Source: DATAOG01 sp963782885
GTDB taxonomy: Bacteria; Pseudomonadota; Alphaproteobacteria; Geminicoccales; Geminicoccaceae
Assembly (NCBI GenBank): GCA_963782885.1
Contig: CAWALL010000008.1
Coordinates: forward strand, 724,565 to 788,564
DNA length: 64,000 nt
Reading direction: 5' to 3'
Part shown: positions 44,401 to 53,803 of the stretch, piece by piece
Position numbering within the stretch: the first letter of the stretch is position 1
Layout: each line of letters starts with the position of its first letter
The notes under the pieces: generated by a model
What the model was told of the DNA's origin: nothing
The model's input: the letters and a program-made list of their open reading frames with translations, nothing else
The model's database searches: none
Made by a program: the position numbers and the translations under genes

Positions 44401-44870
44401 TCAGTGGCGGGTCTACGACCACCACCTTCAGCCACAAAGAGGACTCTTACGGCGTCTATCTGGATTGGATCCCCCACGAACAATGGGCGGTAAACCTCAA
44501 CGTCCTCTACGAGACGTTCGATCCGGCCGCCCCGGACGACCCCAAGGTCGAGACGATTACGGCCCCGGTGACCCTGCGCTACTTCAATCCGAACGGCCTG
44601 TTCGCCGATCTGGGGGTCAGCTACGTCCACCAGGATGTCAGTCGACCACCGAGTTCGACCCAAAACGATGGCACAGAGGATGTCGTCCTGCTGGACGCCG
44701 CGGTCGGTTACCGGTTGCCCAAGCGCTACGGCATCATCAGCCTGGAAGGGCGAAACCTGCTCGACCAGAAGTTCGACTACCAGGATCTCAACTACCTGAC
44801 CTCCGAGGATCGCGCTTCGCCGCTGCTCCCGGAGCGGACGATCCTGGCACGGCTCACGCTGAGTTTCTGA
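41472..44870 (+). CDS. FecR-domain, TPR, outer-membrane beta-barrel protein (copy 2, three frame breaks)
   Basis: Paralogue of the barrel protein at 36687. Starting at MPHSSVTAAEVAWAAAEWLL the frame must shift three times to follow the homologous protein: about 41555-41564 (before SAATSHAAEPCEPAIARIVS), about 41675-41682 (before LDDQLCIGDTIRVGAYARAA) and about 42365-42372 (before ALAERAVIEVVQNRREEALA). Each is explained by one extra base. Corrected length 1131 aa. The FecR and TPR parts are close to copy 1; the barrel (LAYFETLKPALVVQQTIEPT, GYRLPKRYGIISLEGRNLLD) shares only the strand pattern and some motifs, and ends ILARLTLSF. After 42372 the frame is open to the stop. Either a sequence-error case or a recently broken gene. 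Confidence 0.78.
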
Positions 44871-45059
44871 CCGAGTCGAACCCCACGGACCGAGTCCATT
44901 TCCACGGCAGGACACCGGAGCTCGTGAACCGAGCTCCCGGCGCCCCAATCGTTGGCTCGGCGGCTAGCTTGCCACCAACGGAAAACGCCAGTTCAGCCGG
45001 TCGCCACCTCAGAGCCAACTAAAAGCATCTGTTCAGCGAGCCAAGAGCCGGCGGATTAT

Positions 45060-45491
45060 TTACGATGTAACACATATCCACTGACCACCAAGCTTCATCA
45101 TGACGCAGTTGCTGCCTTCATAGATCTGGATGTCTGTGATACTACCTTCGCCTTTGACATACTTAGCAACAGGGGGGTTCTCTGGATCCCCGTTCTGATT
45201 GCGCCACGTGCCGTTTTGATCCTTCATCAAGACTCCGACGGGGTTTGGTCCTGGACTGTTGATAGCATATGCCTCGATGGTGCCATCGAGCTTAAGCAAG
45301 ATGACGACCCCTCCGCCCATCGCAGAGGGCGTGATCAACGCATTTACAGCTCCAGCGTCTTTCTTGCCAGCGAATTCCGGCTTGTGCGCGTCCTGGGCCT
45401 GGGCTGCGTGGGAAGCCAGGAAGCAAGCAGCCGAGAAAGTGACGAGTGCCGCCGCGGCAACCTTCACGCTCAACCTGCTAGTGTAGGACAT
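45060..45491 (-). CDS. Small secreted protein of unknown function
   Basis: 143 aa from the ATG at 45491 (GGGAGG site upstream), with a clear signal peptide (VKVAAAALVTFSAACFLASH, cleavage after AQA). The mature protein is about 108 residues with two cysteines near the C-terminus (SNCVMMKLGGQWICVTS), probably a disulfide. I do not recognise it. It occupies the place that the Cys-rich gene has in duplication copy A, but in the opposite orientation and with no similarity, so one was replaced. 44871-45059 and 45492-45693 hold nothing identifiable. Confidence 0.65.
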   Translation of the reverse strand: MSYTSRLSVKVAAAALVTFSAACFLASHAAQAQDAHKPEFAGKKDAGAVNALITPSAMGGGVVILLKLDGTIEAYAINSPGPNPVGVLMKDQNGTWRNQNGDPENPPVAKYVKGEGSITDIQIYEGSNCVMMKLGGQWICVTS

Positions 45492-45693
45492 GATTGTACC
45501 TCCCGCGGTTAGTTCATTGAAAAATTTCATACGCTAGCGGTTGGAAATACTCCGGTCGCGGGATGCACGCAAGCACTCCGTAGGAGTGTTATGCGCGTGA
45601 GTCGCCCGATCGAGCGGGCATCGGCGGCGGACGACTGACGACGGTAGGGAGCCGGCGCGGGGAGGGGGACCGCGCTCCTGCGGTGCCGCTTGG

Positions 45694-46689
45694 TCACTGC
45701 GGGCCGGCGGTCTGCTCGACGAAATCGCGCGCGCCTGGCGCAGGTTGCCAGGGGCGGTGGCGGGTGCTGGCTGCTCGCGGGCGAACTTGACAAGGTCGCA
45801 GCGGGCCAGGATTCGGCCGATCAGATGCCGGCGGCCGGCGATCGGGCCGCCGGTCATCGTCGACCGCGGCGAGCAGCTCCTCGGTGGTCTGGGCCGGCGC
45901 GCTGAGCCCGAAACGCAGGGCCATGTAGTGTCGGAGGATGTCGGCGAGGCGGACGTAGAACTCTTCGGTCCCCGGTCGGTCGGCCGGCAGCCGGCGCTCG
46001 AGGCGCTCGAGTTCGGCCAGCGCCAGCAGATGGGCGGGCTGAGCCGCCAGCGGCGCGGCGGTCTGGCGGCGCCGGCGCCGCCAGACCAGCAGGGCGAGGC
46101 CGGCGAGCCCGAGCGTTAGCAGGGCCGCCGGCCAGACCAGCCAGGACAGCGGCGCCGGCGGCAGCTCGACCGGCGGGGCGATGTCCTTGTACGCGGTGAA
46201 GTCGACGTCCGCCGGCAGCAGTGAGCTCACGGTGATCGCAACCGGCGCGGTCGCGAGCTGGCGCGTCTCGCCGGCGGCCGGTTCGCGAAACCTGACCGTC
46301 AGCGGCGGCACCGTCTGCGCGCCGACGTCCTCGGCTTCGAGGACATAGTCCTGGCGCCACTGTCCGGGATCGGAGCTGGCGCCGGACGGGGCTTGCGCGC
46401 TCTGGCTCGCGATCACGAACGGCCCGAGTTTATCCGCCGTCGCCGGCGGGGTGACGGCGGTCCCGGCGGGCGCCTCGACCGTCAGGGAAAGGTGCAGCTG
46501 GCCGTCGATCGGCATCGTCCGCCGGTCGGCCTCGAGCGTGACCCGGACCGGGCCGAGCTGCACCTGCTGACGGAGCGGCTCGGAACCGGCAGCGGCACTT
46601 CCGGCCTGGCCGGCGCCTGCGGCCAGCAGGCCCAGAGCGAGCGCGCCGGCCAGCGCTGCCCGGAGGGTGCGGATCAGATGCCGGCGCAT
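45694..46689 (-). CDS. BatD/DUF4381-like membrane protein (two compensating frame breaks near the end)
   Basis: 331 aa as one frame. Signal-like start (GALALGLLAAGAGQAGSAAA), a periplasmic beta domain (VRVTLEADRRTMPIDGQLHL), a TM helix (LVWPAALLTLGLAGLALLVW) and a cytoplasmic helical tail (ALAELERLERRLPADRPGTE). From about 45845 the open frame turns into arginine/proline-rich sequence, while the next frame gives RRHLIGRILARCDLVKFARE, the natural continuation. The original frame resumes at ARDFVEQTAGPQ near 45730, where a GC-repeat run could have gained two bases. Third gene of the MoxR operon, 14 nt after DUF58. The VWA (BatA/BatB) genes usually following are absent. Confidence 0.75.
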   Translation of the reverse strand: MRRHLIRTLRAALAGALALGLLAAGAGQAGSAAAGSEPLRQQVQLGPVRVTLEADRRTMPIDGQLHLSLTVEAPAGTAVTPPATADKLGPFVIASQSAQAPSGASSDPGQWRQDYVLEAEDVGAQTVPPLTVRFREPAAGETRQLATAPVAITVSSLLPADVDFTAYKDIAPPVELPPAPLSWLVWPAALLTLGLAGLALLVWRRRRRQTAAPLAAQPAHLLALAELERLERRLPADRPGTEEFYVRLADILRHYMALRFGLSAPAQTTEELLAAVDDDRRPDRRPPASDRPNPGPLRPCQVRPRAASTRHRPWQPAPGARDFVEQTAGPQ

Positions 46690-46703
46690 CCCCGGGCCGC
46701 CGC

Positions 46704-47591
46704 CTACCGGCCTTCGCGCAGCCGCTTCTCCCGCTGGCGGAAGAAGCGCATCAGCGGCCGGATGTAGGGCTGGTCGGTCCGGACCTCGATCGGGTCGATG
46801 CCGAGGCCGCGGAACAGGTGCTGGCGCGCCGCCGCCGCCGCCGCCCGTTGGTCGCGGTACTGCCTGCGCACGGCGGCGCTGCCGCTGTCGACCAGGACCT
46901 GCTCGCCGGTCTCGAGATCCTGGAGCGCGATCAGGCCGAGGTCGGGCAGGCTCGCCTCGCGCCGGTCGAAGATGCAGATCGGGATCACGTCGTGGCGCTG
47001 GCGGGCGAGCCGGAGCGCCCGCTCGTAGCCGCTGGCGAGGAAATCCGAGATCAGGAAGGCGACCGAGCGCCGCCGGCTGATCCGGTGCAGATACTCGAGC
47101 GCCAGCGCGAGGTCGGTGCCGCGCCGCTCGGGCTCGACGTGAAGCATCTCGCGGATCACCCGGAGCGCCCGGTCCTTGCCCTTCTGCGGCGGCACGAAGC
47201 GCTCGATCCGGTCGGTGAACAGGATCAGCCCGACCTTGTCGTTGTTGCGGATCGCGCTCAGCGCCAGGAGCGCGCAGAGCTCGGTCGCGATCTCGGTCTT
47301 GAGCTTGGCGATGCTGCCGAACCGGCCGGACGCGCTGAGGTCGACCAGCAGCATCACGGTCAGCTCGCGCTCCTCGACGTAGCGCTTGACGAACGGATGG
47401 CCGGTGCGGGCGGTGACGTTCCAGTCGATCGTGCGCACGTCGTCGCCCGGCACGTACTCGCGCACGTCCGCGAACTCCATGCCGCGGCCCTTGAACACGC
47501 TGTGGTACTCGCCGGCGAACACGCCGTCGACCAGCCGCCGGGTGCGGATGTGGATCCGCCGGATCTGCCGCAGCGCCTCGACGCTCAGCAT
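46704..47591 (-). CDS. DUF58 domain-containing protein
   Basis: 295-aa cytoplasmic protein of the MoxR-associated DUF58 family with a VWA-like fold. EYHSVFKGRGMEFADVREYV then GDDVRTIDWNVTARTGHPFV is the DUF58 signature. VMLLVDLSASGRFGSIAKLK supplies the MIDAS-like DxSxS, and SVAFLISDFLASGYERAL follows. Start MLSVEALRQIRRIHIRTRRL is typical. Second gene in the MoxR operon; partner of the AAA+ ATPase in envelope-stress or metal-insertion chaperoning in related systems. Confidence 0.9.
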   Translation of the reverse strand: MLSVEALRQIRRIHIRTRRLVDGVFAGEYHSVFKGRGMEFADVREYVPGDDVRTIDWNVTARTGHPFVKRYVEERELTVMLLVDLSASGRFGSIAKLKTEIATELCALLALSAIRNNDKVGLILFTDRIERFVPPQKGKDRALRVIREMLHVEPERRGTDLALALEYLHRISRRRSVAFLISDFLASGYERALRLARQRHDVIPICIFDRREASLPDLGLIALQDLETGEQVLVDSGSAAVRRQYRDQRAAAAAARQHLFRGLGIDPIEVRTDQPYIRPLMRFFRQREKRLREGR

Positions 47592-47704
47592 CGCCGCCGA
47601 CCCTCAGGGCTTCTCAACCGGTCGAGCCCCCGAAAGAACGCCGGTCGAAATCCTTAGCATCTTGCGGGCTGCTCCGGCGCCCTCTGCGCATTCCTTCGGG
47701 TCTC

Positions 47705-48763
<1,059 letters not shown>

Positions 48764-48989
48764 GTCGTCAGCACCGATCCCGCTGCAGTGGGCCTGCGCG
48801 CACCCGAGCGGACCGGCTCGCTATGACGCCCGCATCGCGGCCATCCGTTACGCCGGCGCTCTCGGAGCGCCACGGGCGCAACGCTTCCACGATCGCATAC
48901 GGGCGATCAAGCAGTTTCTCTGAGCTGGCCTGCGACCAAGCGCCGGCCGGCCGGCTTTCCGGCCAAGTCGAGGCTGAGAACGGGACGGT

Positions 48990-49253
48990 TCAGTGCAGCC
49001 GCATCAGCGCGCGGGCGTGACGGTAGCGGCTCGGCTGAACGAGTTGGGCGCTCGCGATCTTGACGCTGTGCAGGCGGCCGTCGAGCGAACTTTCCCAGAA
49101 CGCCAGGAACTTGTGCAGGATCGGAAACTTCGGGGCAATGTCGAGGTTCTGCCAGACGTAGGTCTGCAAGAGGCTCGGATGATCCGGCATGTGATAGAGA
49201 ATCTCCGCCGTCGTCAGGCGGTAGTCTTTGACCATCAGCTCGAGATCGCGCAT
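48990..49253 (-). CDS. usg: Usg-like protein
   Basis: 87-aa small protein of the Usg family. LMVKDYRLTTAEILYHMPDH, PSLLQTYVWQNLDIAPKFPI and LHKFLAFWESSLDGRLHSVK match the family by eye across their whole length. No catalytic motif, no signal peptide. GAGGAGA precedes the ATG. Function unknown; conserved in Alphaproteobacteria. Stands alone on the minus strand; 49254-49471 contains no gene. Confidence 0.82.
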   Translation of the reverse strand: MRDLELMVKDYRLTTAEILYHMPDHPSLLQTYVWQNLDIAPKFPILHKFLAFWESSLDGRLHSVKIASAQLVQPSRYRHARALMRLH

Positions 49254-49471
49254 CAGCTGTCTCCTCGGAGTACGCTCCTGCCTCTGCTCTCTAGATGATC
49301 TTCATCCTCTATGGCGCCGACTACGATTGCCGGCGCGGGATCGACAACGCTCTCTTCGGGATTGTAGTTCCGGAATCGGCGATGAAAAGCACGAATCGCA
49401 GGGTTTTGCCCAAAACGTGCTGGTGCGGTACAAGGATGCACGAGTTTCGACCGGACCAGGGAAACGTTGGC

Positions 49472-51056
49472 ATGCGGGACTTCGCGTTGCCGGGACGCTC
49501 GGTCGCCTATGGCGAGCGCGGCATGGCGGCCACCTCACATCCGCTGGCGACGCAGGCCGCGCTCGACGTGCTCCGGGCCGGCGGCAACGCGGTCGACGCG
49601 GCGGTCGCCGCGGTCGCGGTCCAGTGCGTGGTCGAGCCGGCGATGACCGGCATTGGCGGCGACTGCTTCGTGCTGCTGGCGCCGGCCGGAGGCGGCGTCG
49701 TCGCGCTCAACGGCTCGGGCCGGGCGCCGCAGGCGGCCGACGGTCGAGCGCCTGCAGGCGGACGGCGTCACCGGGCTCGAGGGCAGCGTCCACGCGGTCA
49801 CCGTGCCGGGCGCGGTCGACGCCTGGGCCCGGCTGCTCGAGGCCCACGGCAGCAAGGGCCTGGACGAGCTGCTGCGGCCCGCGATCGACCATGCCGAGCA
49901 GGGCTTCCTGATCACGCCGCGGGTCGCCGCCGACTGGGCGCGCAACGGCCAGCGCCTGCTGCGCAGCCCGGCCGGGCGCGTCTTCTATCTGCCCGACGAC
50001 CACGCCCCGATCGCCGGCCAGAAGCTCCGCCTGCCGGCGCTCGCCCACACGCTGAGAAGGATCGCGGCCGAGGGACCCGCGGCCTTCTACGAGGGCGAAC
50101 TCGCCGACCGCATGGTCGCCTTCCTGAACCACGAGGGCGGGCTGCACAGCACGGACGACTTCGCGGCCGCGGCCGGCGAGTTCGTGGCGCCGGTCAGCGC
50201 CCGCTACCGCGACCTCGAGATCTATGAGTGCCCGCCCAACGGCCAGGGCGTGATCGCGCTGCTGCTGCTCAACATCCTGAAGGGCTTCGAGCTCGGCGGC
50301 CTCGACCCGAACGGGCCCGAGCGCCTGCACCTGTTGGCCGAGGCGACCCGGCTCGCCTATCGCGACCGCGACGCGTGGCTCGCCGACCCGCGCCAGGCCG
50401 AGGTGCCGGTCGGCCGCCTGCTCGACGAGGGCTATGCCGCCGCGCTCAGGCGCCTGATCGACCCCGAGCGGGCGCAACCGGCGCTGCCGCCGCGGCCCGT
50501 GGTCGCCCACGCCGACACGGTCTATCTGACCGTGGCCGATCGCGAGCGCAACGTCGTCTCGTTCATCAACTCGCTGTTCGACAGCTTCGGCAGCGGCCTC
50601 GTCTGCCCCGAGACCGGCGTTTTGTTCCACGATCGCGGCAAGTCCTTCGTGCTCGATCCCGACCATCCGAACGCGATCGCGCCGGGCAAGCGGCCGCTGC
50701 ATACGATCATCCCGGGCCTCGCGCTGCGCGCCGGCCGGCCGGCGCTCGCGTTCGGGGTCATGGGCGGCCACTACCAGCCGGTCGGTCACGTCCAGATCCT
50801 GACCAATCTGATGGAGTATGGCCAGGACCCGCAGACCGCGCTCGACGGACCGCGCAGCTTCGCCTATGGCGGCGAGTTGCAGATCGAGACCGGCGTGCCG
50901 GCCGCGACCGCCCAGGCGCTGGCGAGGCGCGGTCACAAGGTCGTGGCGAGCGGAAAGCCGCTCGGCGGCGGCCAGATCATCATGGTCGACCACGAGCGCG
51001 GCGTGCTGGTCGGCGGCTCCGACCCGCGCAAGGACGGGCTCGCGCTCGGCTATTAG
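49472..51056 (+). CDS. ggt: Gamma-glutamyltransferase family protein (one frame break)
   Basis: Ntn-hydrolase that autocleaves into two subunits; may act on glutathione or related acyl-peptides. The N-terminal part (SHPLATQAALDVLRAGGNAV, DAAVAAVAVQCVVEPAMTG) from the ATG at 49472 breaks frame at about 49735-49742; the next frame continues TVERLQADGVTGLEGSVHAV. One extra base explains it. The predicted processing site is before Thr in ADTVYLTVADRERN; GMHYQP-type and LGGGQIIMVD segments follow (HYQPVGHVQILTNLM). No signal peptide is visible, unlike secreted GGTs, so a cytoplasmic acylase-type member is likely. Corrected length about 527 aa. Confidence 0.85.
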
Positions 51057-51317
51057 AGCGCGGGCACAGACGGATGATTCCCCATTCCGTCATTTCTCGG
51101 ACTCGATCGACTCGATCGGAGCCCTCACCTTGATGATCAGGCGCCCCCGAGTTTCGGCGCGGCCGCCGCATCGGCGCGGCGCGCTTCGAGCGGGGGGAGT
51201 CGATTCGGAAAAAATTCCGTTGCTCGAGGATCTCTCGCCGGACGAACCGCATTCGCGCAACGCCGGAGGAAGTATGGGGATGCGACCATTTTCGAGATCG
51301 GTCCAGGCGCGATGACC

Positions 51318-51346
51318 TTGCATACTTTCCTACAATGTGCTATCAG
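51318..51346 (+). promoter_or_regulatory. Candidate nhaA promoter
   Basis: TTGCAT at 51318-51323 and TATCAG at 51341-51346 with a 17-bp spacer, in a locally AT-rich stretch. It implies an mRNA leader of about 210 nt, long enough for an RNA regulator. The overlapping TACAAT at 51331-51336 could be an alternative -10. Confidence 0.4.
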
Positions 51347-51459
51347 CGGGAAGCCGAGCGCCGACCGCGCTCGCTGGCGGCGCGGGCGCCGCACGGACCC
51401 CCTCCGCCGGCAGAGTGCGCAAATACCAAACGAACCCAAAACCCGCGCAAACCCTCAGC

Positions 51460-51553
51460 TTTGGGTATTCCAGTGAGCTTCCGGCGACGGACAGGTGATC
51501 CAACCCGATCCGCCGGTGCACTAGGGGAGCGGGCAGGGACGGCTCGCAAGGGA
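51460..51553 (+). promoter_or_regulatory. Structured nhaA leader, candidate ion-responsive riboswitch
   Basis: CCGGCG at 51481-51486 pairs with CGCCGG at 51511-51516, and AGTG/CACT just outside extend the stem. A second stem, GAGC/GCTC, lies at about 51527-51545, ending near the AGGGA ribosome-binding site. nhaA genes are known to carry nhaA-I and nhaA-II leader RNAs, nhaA-I being described as a lithium-responsive class. I cannot confirm the consensus from memory, so the class assignment is tentative. Confidence 0.35.
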
Positions 51554-51563
51554 AAGAAATGTC

Positions 51564-52922
51564 ATGGCCAGGAAAGCCGCGCGTAAGCCGCCGCCGGCGG
51601 CGCGCTCCATGGTCGGCCGGCTGCTGAGCCCGGTGCAGGATCTGATCCGCACCGAGAGCGCCAGCGGCGTGCTCCTGATCGCGGCAGCGCTGCTCGCGTT
51701 CGCCTGGGCGAACTCGCCCTTCGCCGCCAGCTACCTCGCCCTGCTCGACCTCCGGCTCGGCATCGGCGCCGGCGGCTGGCAGCTCGAGAAGCCGCTGATC
51801 CTCTGGGTCAACGACCTGCTGATGGCGATCTTCTTCTTCCTGATCGGGCTCGAGATCAAGCGCGAGGTCCTGATCGGCGAGCTCGCCGGCTGGCGCCGCG
51901 CGGCGCTGCCGATCGCCGGCGCGCTCGGCGGCATGGCCGTGCCGGCGCTGATCTACGTCGCCTGCAATCTCGGCCAGCCCGGCCTGCGCGGCTGGGGCGT
52001 GCCGATGGCGACCGACATCGCGTTCGCGCTCGGCGTGCTGGCGCTGCTCGGCGATCGGGTCAGCCTGGCGCTCAAGGTGTTCCTGCTGGCGCTCGCGATC
52101 GTCGACGACCTCGGCGCGGTGCTGGTGATCGCGCTGTTCTACACCGAACAGCTGAGCGTCGGCGCGCTGGCGCTCGCCTTCCTGGTGTTCGGCGCGGCGC
52201 TGGTCTACGGCCGCTACGGCGGCGCCAGGCCGCTCGGGTTCGCGCTGCTCGGGGCCCTGCTCTGGTACTGCATGCTGAAATCCGGCATCCACGCGACCAT
52301 CGCCGGCGTCCTGCTGGCGCTCGCGGTGCCACTCCGGCACCCCCTGTCCGCCGAGCAGTTGCACCAGGAGCTCAGGCCGCTGACCGGGCAGGGCGGGAGC
52401 TTCGAGCAGGTCGAGGTGGTGATCGAGCATCTGGAAGCCGTGCTCGCCCGGGCGGCGAGCCCGCTGCACAGCATGGAGCACGCGCTCGCACCCTGGGTCG
52501 CCTTCCTGATCATGCCGGTCTTCGCCTTCTGCAACGCCGGCGTCGCGCTCGGCAGTGAGCCGGCGGGGCTGATCGGCATGGTCTCGGTCGGTGCCGGCCT
52601 CGGCCTTCTGATCGGCAAGCCGATCGGGGTTGCCGGCTGCGCCTGGCTCGCGGTCAAAACCGGGCTGACCCGGCTGCCGCCCGGCGTCAGCTGGCCGGGC
52701 CTGATCGGGATCGGCCTGCTCGCCGCGATCGGCTTCACGATGTCGCTGTTCATCGCCAATCTGGCGTTCGGCCAGAGCCCGGAGCTGGACCAGGCCAAGA
52801 TCGGCGTGCTCGCGGCTTCGGTGGTAGCGGCACTGGCGGGTCTGGGCTTTTTGTCCCGGGCCTTGCCGCGCGGCGGGCGGGCGGCCGCGCCCGCGGGCAA
52901 GGCGCCGGCGCGCGCAGCCTGA
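51564..52922 (+). CDS. nhaA: Na+/H+ antiporter NhaA
   Basis: 452-aa inner-membrane antiporter exchanging Na+ (or Li+) for H+. About 12 helices with the key residues present: D151 in PMATDIAFALGVLALLGDR, and the ion-binding pair D181-D182 in LALAIVDDLGAVLVIALFYT. Also FFLIGLEIKREVLIGELAGW and IGLLAAIGFTMSLFIANLAF. The N-terminal 25 residues are basic. Preceded by a long structured leader, implying regulated expression. Complete. Confidence 0.95.
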   Translation: MARKAARKPPPAARSMVGRLLSPVQDLIRTESASGVLLIAAALLAFAWANSPFAASYLALLDLRLGIGAGGWQLEKPLILWVNDLLMAIFFFLIGLEIKREVLIGELAGWRRAALPIAGALGGMAVPALIYVACNLGQPGLRGWGVPMATDIAFALGVLALLGDRVSLALKVFLLALAIVDDLGAVLVIALFYTEQLSVGALALAFLVFGAALVYGRYGGARPLGFALLGALLWYCMLKSGIHATIAGVLLALAVPLRHPLSAEQLHQELRPLTGQGGSFEQVEVVIEHLEAVLARAASPLHSMEHALAPWVAFLIMPVFAFCNAGVALGSEPAGLIGMVSVGAGLGLLIGKPIGVAGCAWLAVKTGLTRLPPGVSWPGLIGIGLLAAIGFTMSLFIANLAFGQSPELDQAKIGVLAASVVAALAGLGFLSRALPRGGRAAAPAGKAPARAA

Positions 52923-52968
52923 CCGGGCGCGCCCGGCGGCGCTCGCGCCAGACCCGCAAGTCGCCGTC

Positions 52969-53283
52969 TCAGACGTGGAGATCGATCGGCATGACCGGGC
53001 CCAAATAGCGGATCCGGTGCCCCAGCTGCGCCTGATAGGCGGCCAGGGTCCGGGACCGGCTCGGCGACGCCAGGCCGAGCTCGGGCGAGGCTGCGAGCAG
53101 CTGGCGGATCAGAAAATGGGTGCCGCGCGCGAGCTTCGGCGGCGCGAGCTCGCCGGTCCCTGGCCGGAGGGCCGGTCCCGGTCGTGACCGGGCGCGCTCC
53201 GGCGCCGGCCGCTCGGGACGAAGCGCACCCGGACCGCCTGGATGCCTGCTCGCGGCCGAGCTGCCGGCAACCCCGATAGTCAT
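52969..53283 (-). CDS. Small hypothetical protein
   Basis: 104 aa if started at 53283. The N-terminal half is proline/arginine-rich and may not be translated; the C-terminal half (THFLIRQLLAASPELGLASP, AAYQAQLGHRIRYLGPVMPI, DLHV) looks like real protein and matches a small alphaproteobacterial pattern ending in a PIDL-type motif. Start uncertain. Convergent with nhaA. Function unknown. Confidence 0.45.
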   Translation of the reverse strand: MTIGVAGSSAASRHPGGPGALRPERPAPERARSRPGPALRPGTGELAPPKLARGTHFLIRQLLAASPELGLASPSRSRTLAAYQAQLGHRIRYLGPVMPIDLHV

Positions 53284-53403
53284 GGCCGCAAGCGGGGCTG
53301 CAATGGGAGCGTGCGGTCGATCGGGCGCTCAGGGCTCAGCGGAACGCGCCCGATGCTGGTGAGAAAACCGGCGAACTGGCCGTTGCGCGCGGGGGGCGGA
53401 CGT

Positions 53404-53604
53404 TCAGGCCGTCAGGTCGAGCAGCCGGCCGCGCAGCGGATCGGTCTTGCGCCGCGGCTGCCGGCGCCGCTCCTGGCGGGCGGCCAGGCGCAAAGTCTCG
53501 GGCGTCGCCGGCCCCGGCTGGCTGCGGCCGTAGCTCTCGGGCTCGATCTGGAGTCGCGGCAGGATCAGCCGCTCGATCAACCCGTTGGGACGGATCAGGT
53601 TCAT
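53404..53604 (-). CDS. Small hypothetical protein
   Basis: 66 aa, MNLIRPNGLIERLILPRLQI at the N-terminus, then a basic arginine-rich tail (RQERRRQPRRKTDPLRGRLL). A GAGGGG-type ribosome-binding site precedes the ATG. Upstream, 53676-53735 is unusually AT-rich for the window and contains ttaaggcgggcttac (TTAA-N7-TTAC), one base off the CtrA box TTAA-N7-TTAA. Same strand as and near the small gene at 52969; the two may be related in function. Unknown family. Confidence 0.5.
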   Translation of the reverse strand: MNLIRPNGLIERLILPRLQIEPESYGRSQPGPATPETLRLAARQERRRQPRRKTDPLRGRLLDLTA

Positions 53605-53803
53605 CGCATCGCCCCTCGCTGCTACGCCGGTCTCACCAGTTCCGGCCGGGTCCGCCGATCTCGCCGATGGCCGCTAACCATAAGGCCAACCTGGTTAAGG
53701 CGGGCTTACCTTACCCAACCATTAAGCGGCCGGCGGGCCAGCCGGCGCAAGCGGCGACGCATGCAGCCGGGTGCGCCTCCGATCGCGGCCGCCGCACTTG
53801 GGC

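Larger units (their letters stand above)
41215..45836 (+). repeat. Tandem segmental duplication, copy B
   Basis: From the cyclase 3' fragment through barrel gene 2 and a small secreted-protein gene to the corresponding point in the intact batD-like gene (cgatcagatgccggcggcc around 45818-45836). About 4.6 kb. Cyclase tail, leader and the FecR-TPR part of the barrel gene are closely similar to copy A; the barrel part is diverged and the small gene is different. Confidence 0.7.
51057..51563 (+). other. Long leader region of nhaA
   Basis: 507 bp without a gene. Contains a promoter candidate at 51318-51346 and a structured leader nearer the start codon. The first 250 bp hold nothing I can identify. 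Confidence 0.5.

Noticed and set aside
49295..49471. N-terminal extension of the ggt frame starting MIFILYGADYDCRRG
   Set aside because: The extension is not family-like, and the ATG at 49472 gives the normal start of the enzyme.
53680..53715. CtrA-like box (TTAA-N7-TTAC) upstream of the small gene at 53404
   Set aside because: One mismatch to the consensus, and the area is generally AT-rich, so chance is likely. Mentioned in the gene entry but not called as a feature.
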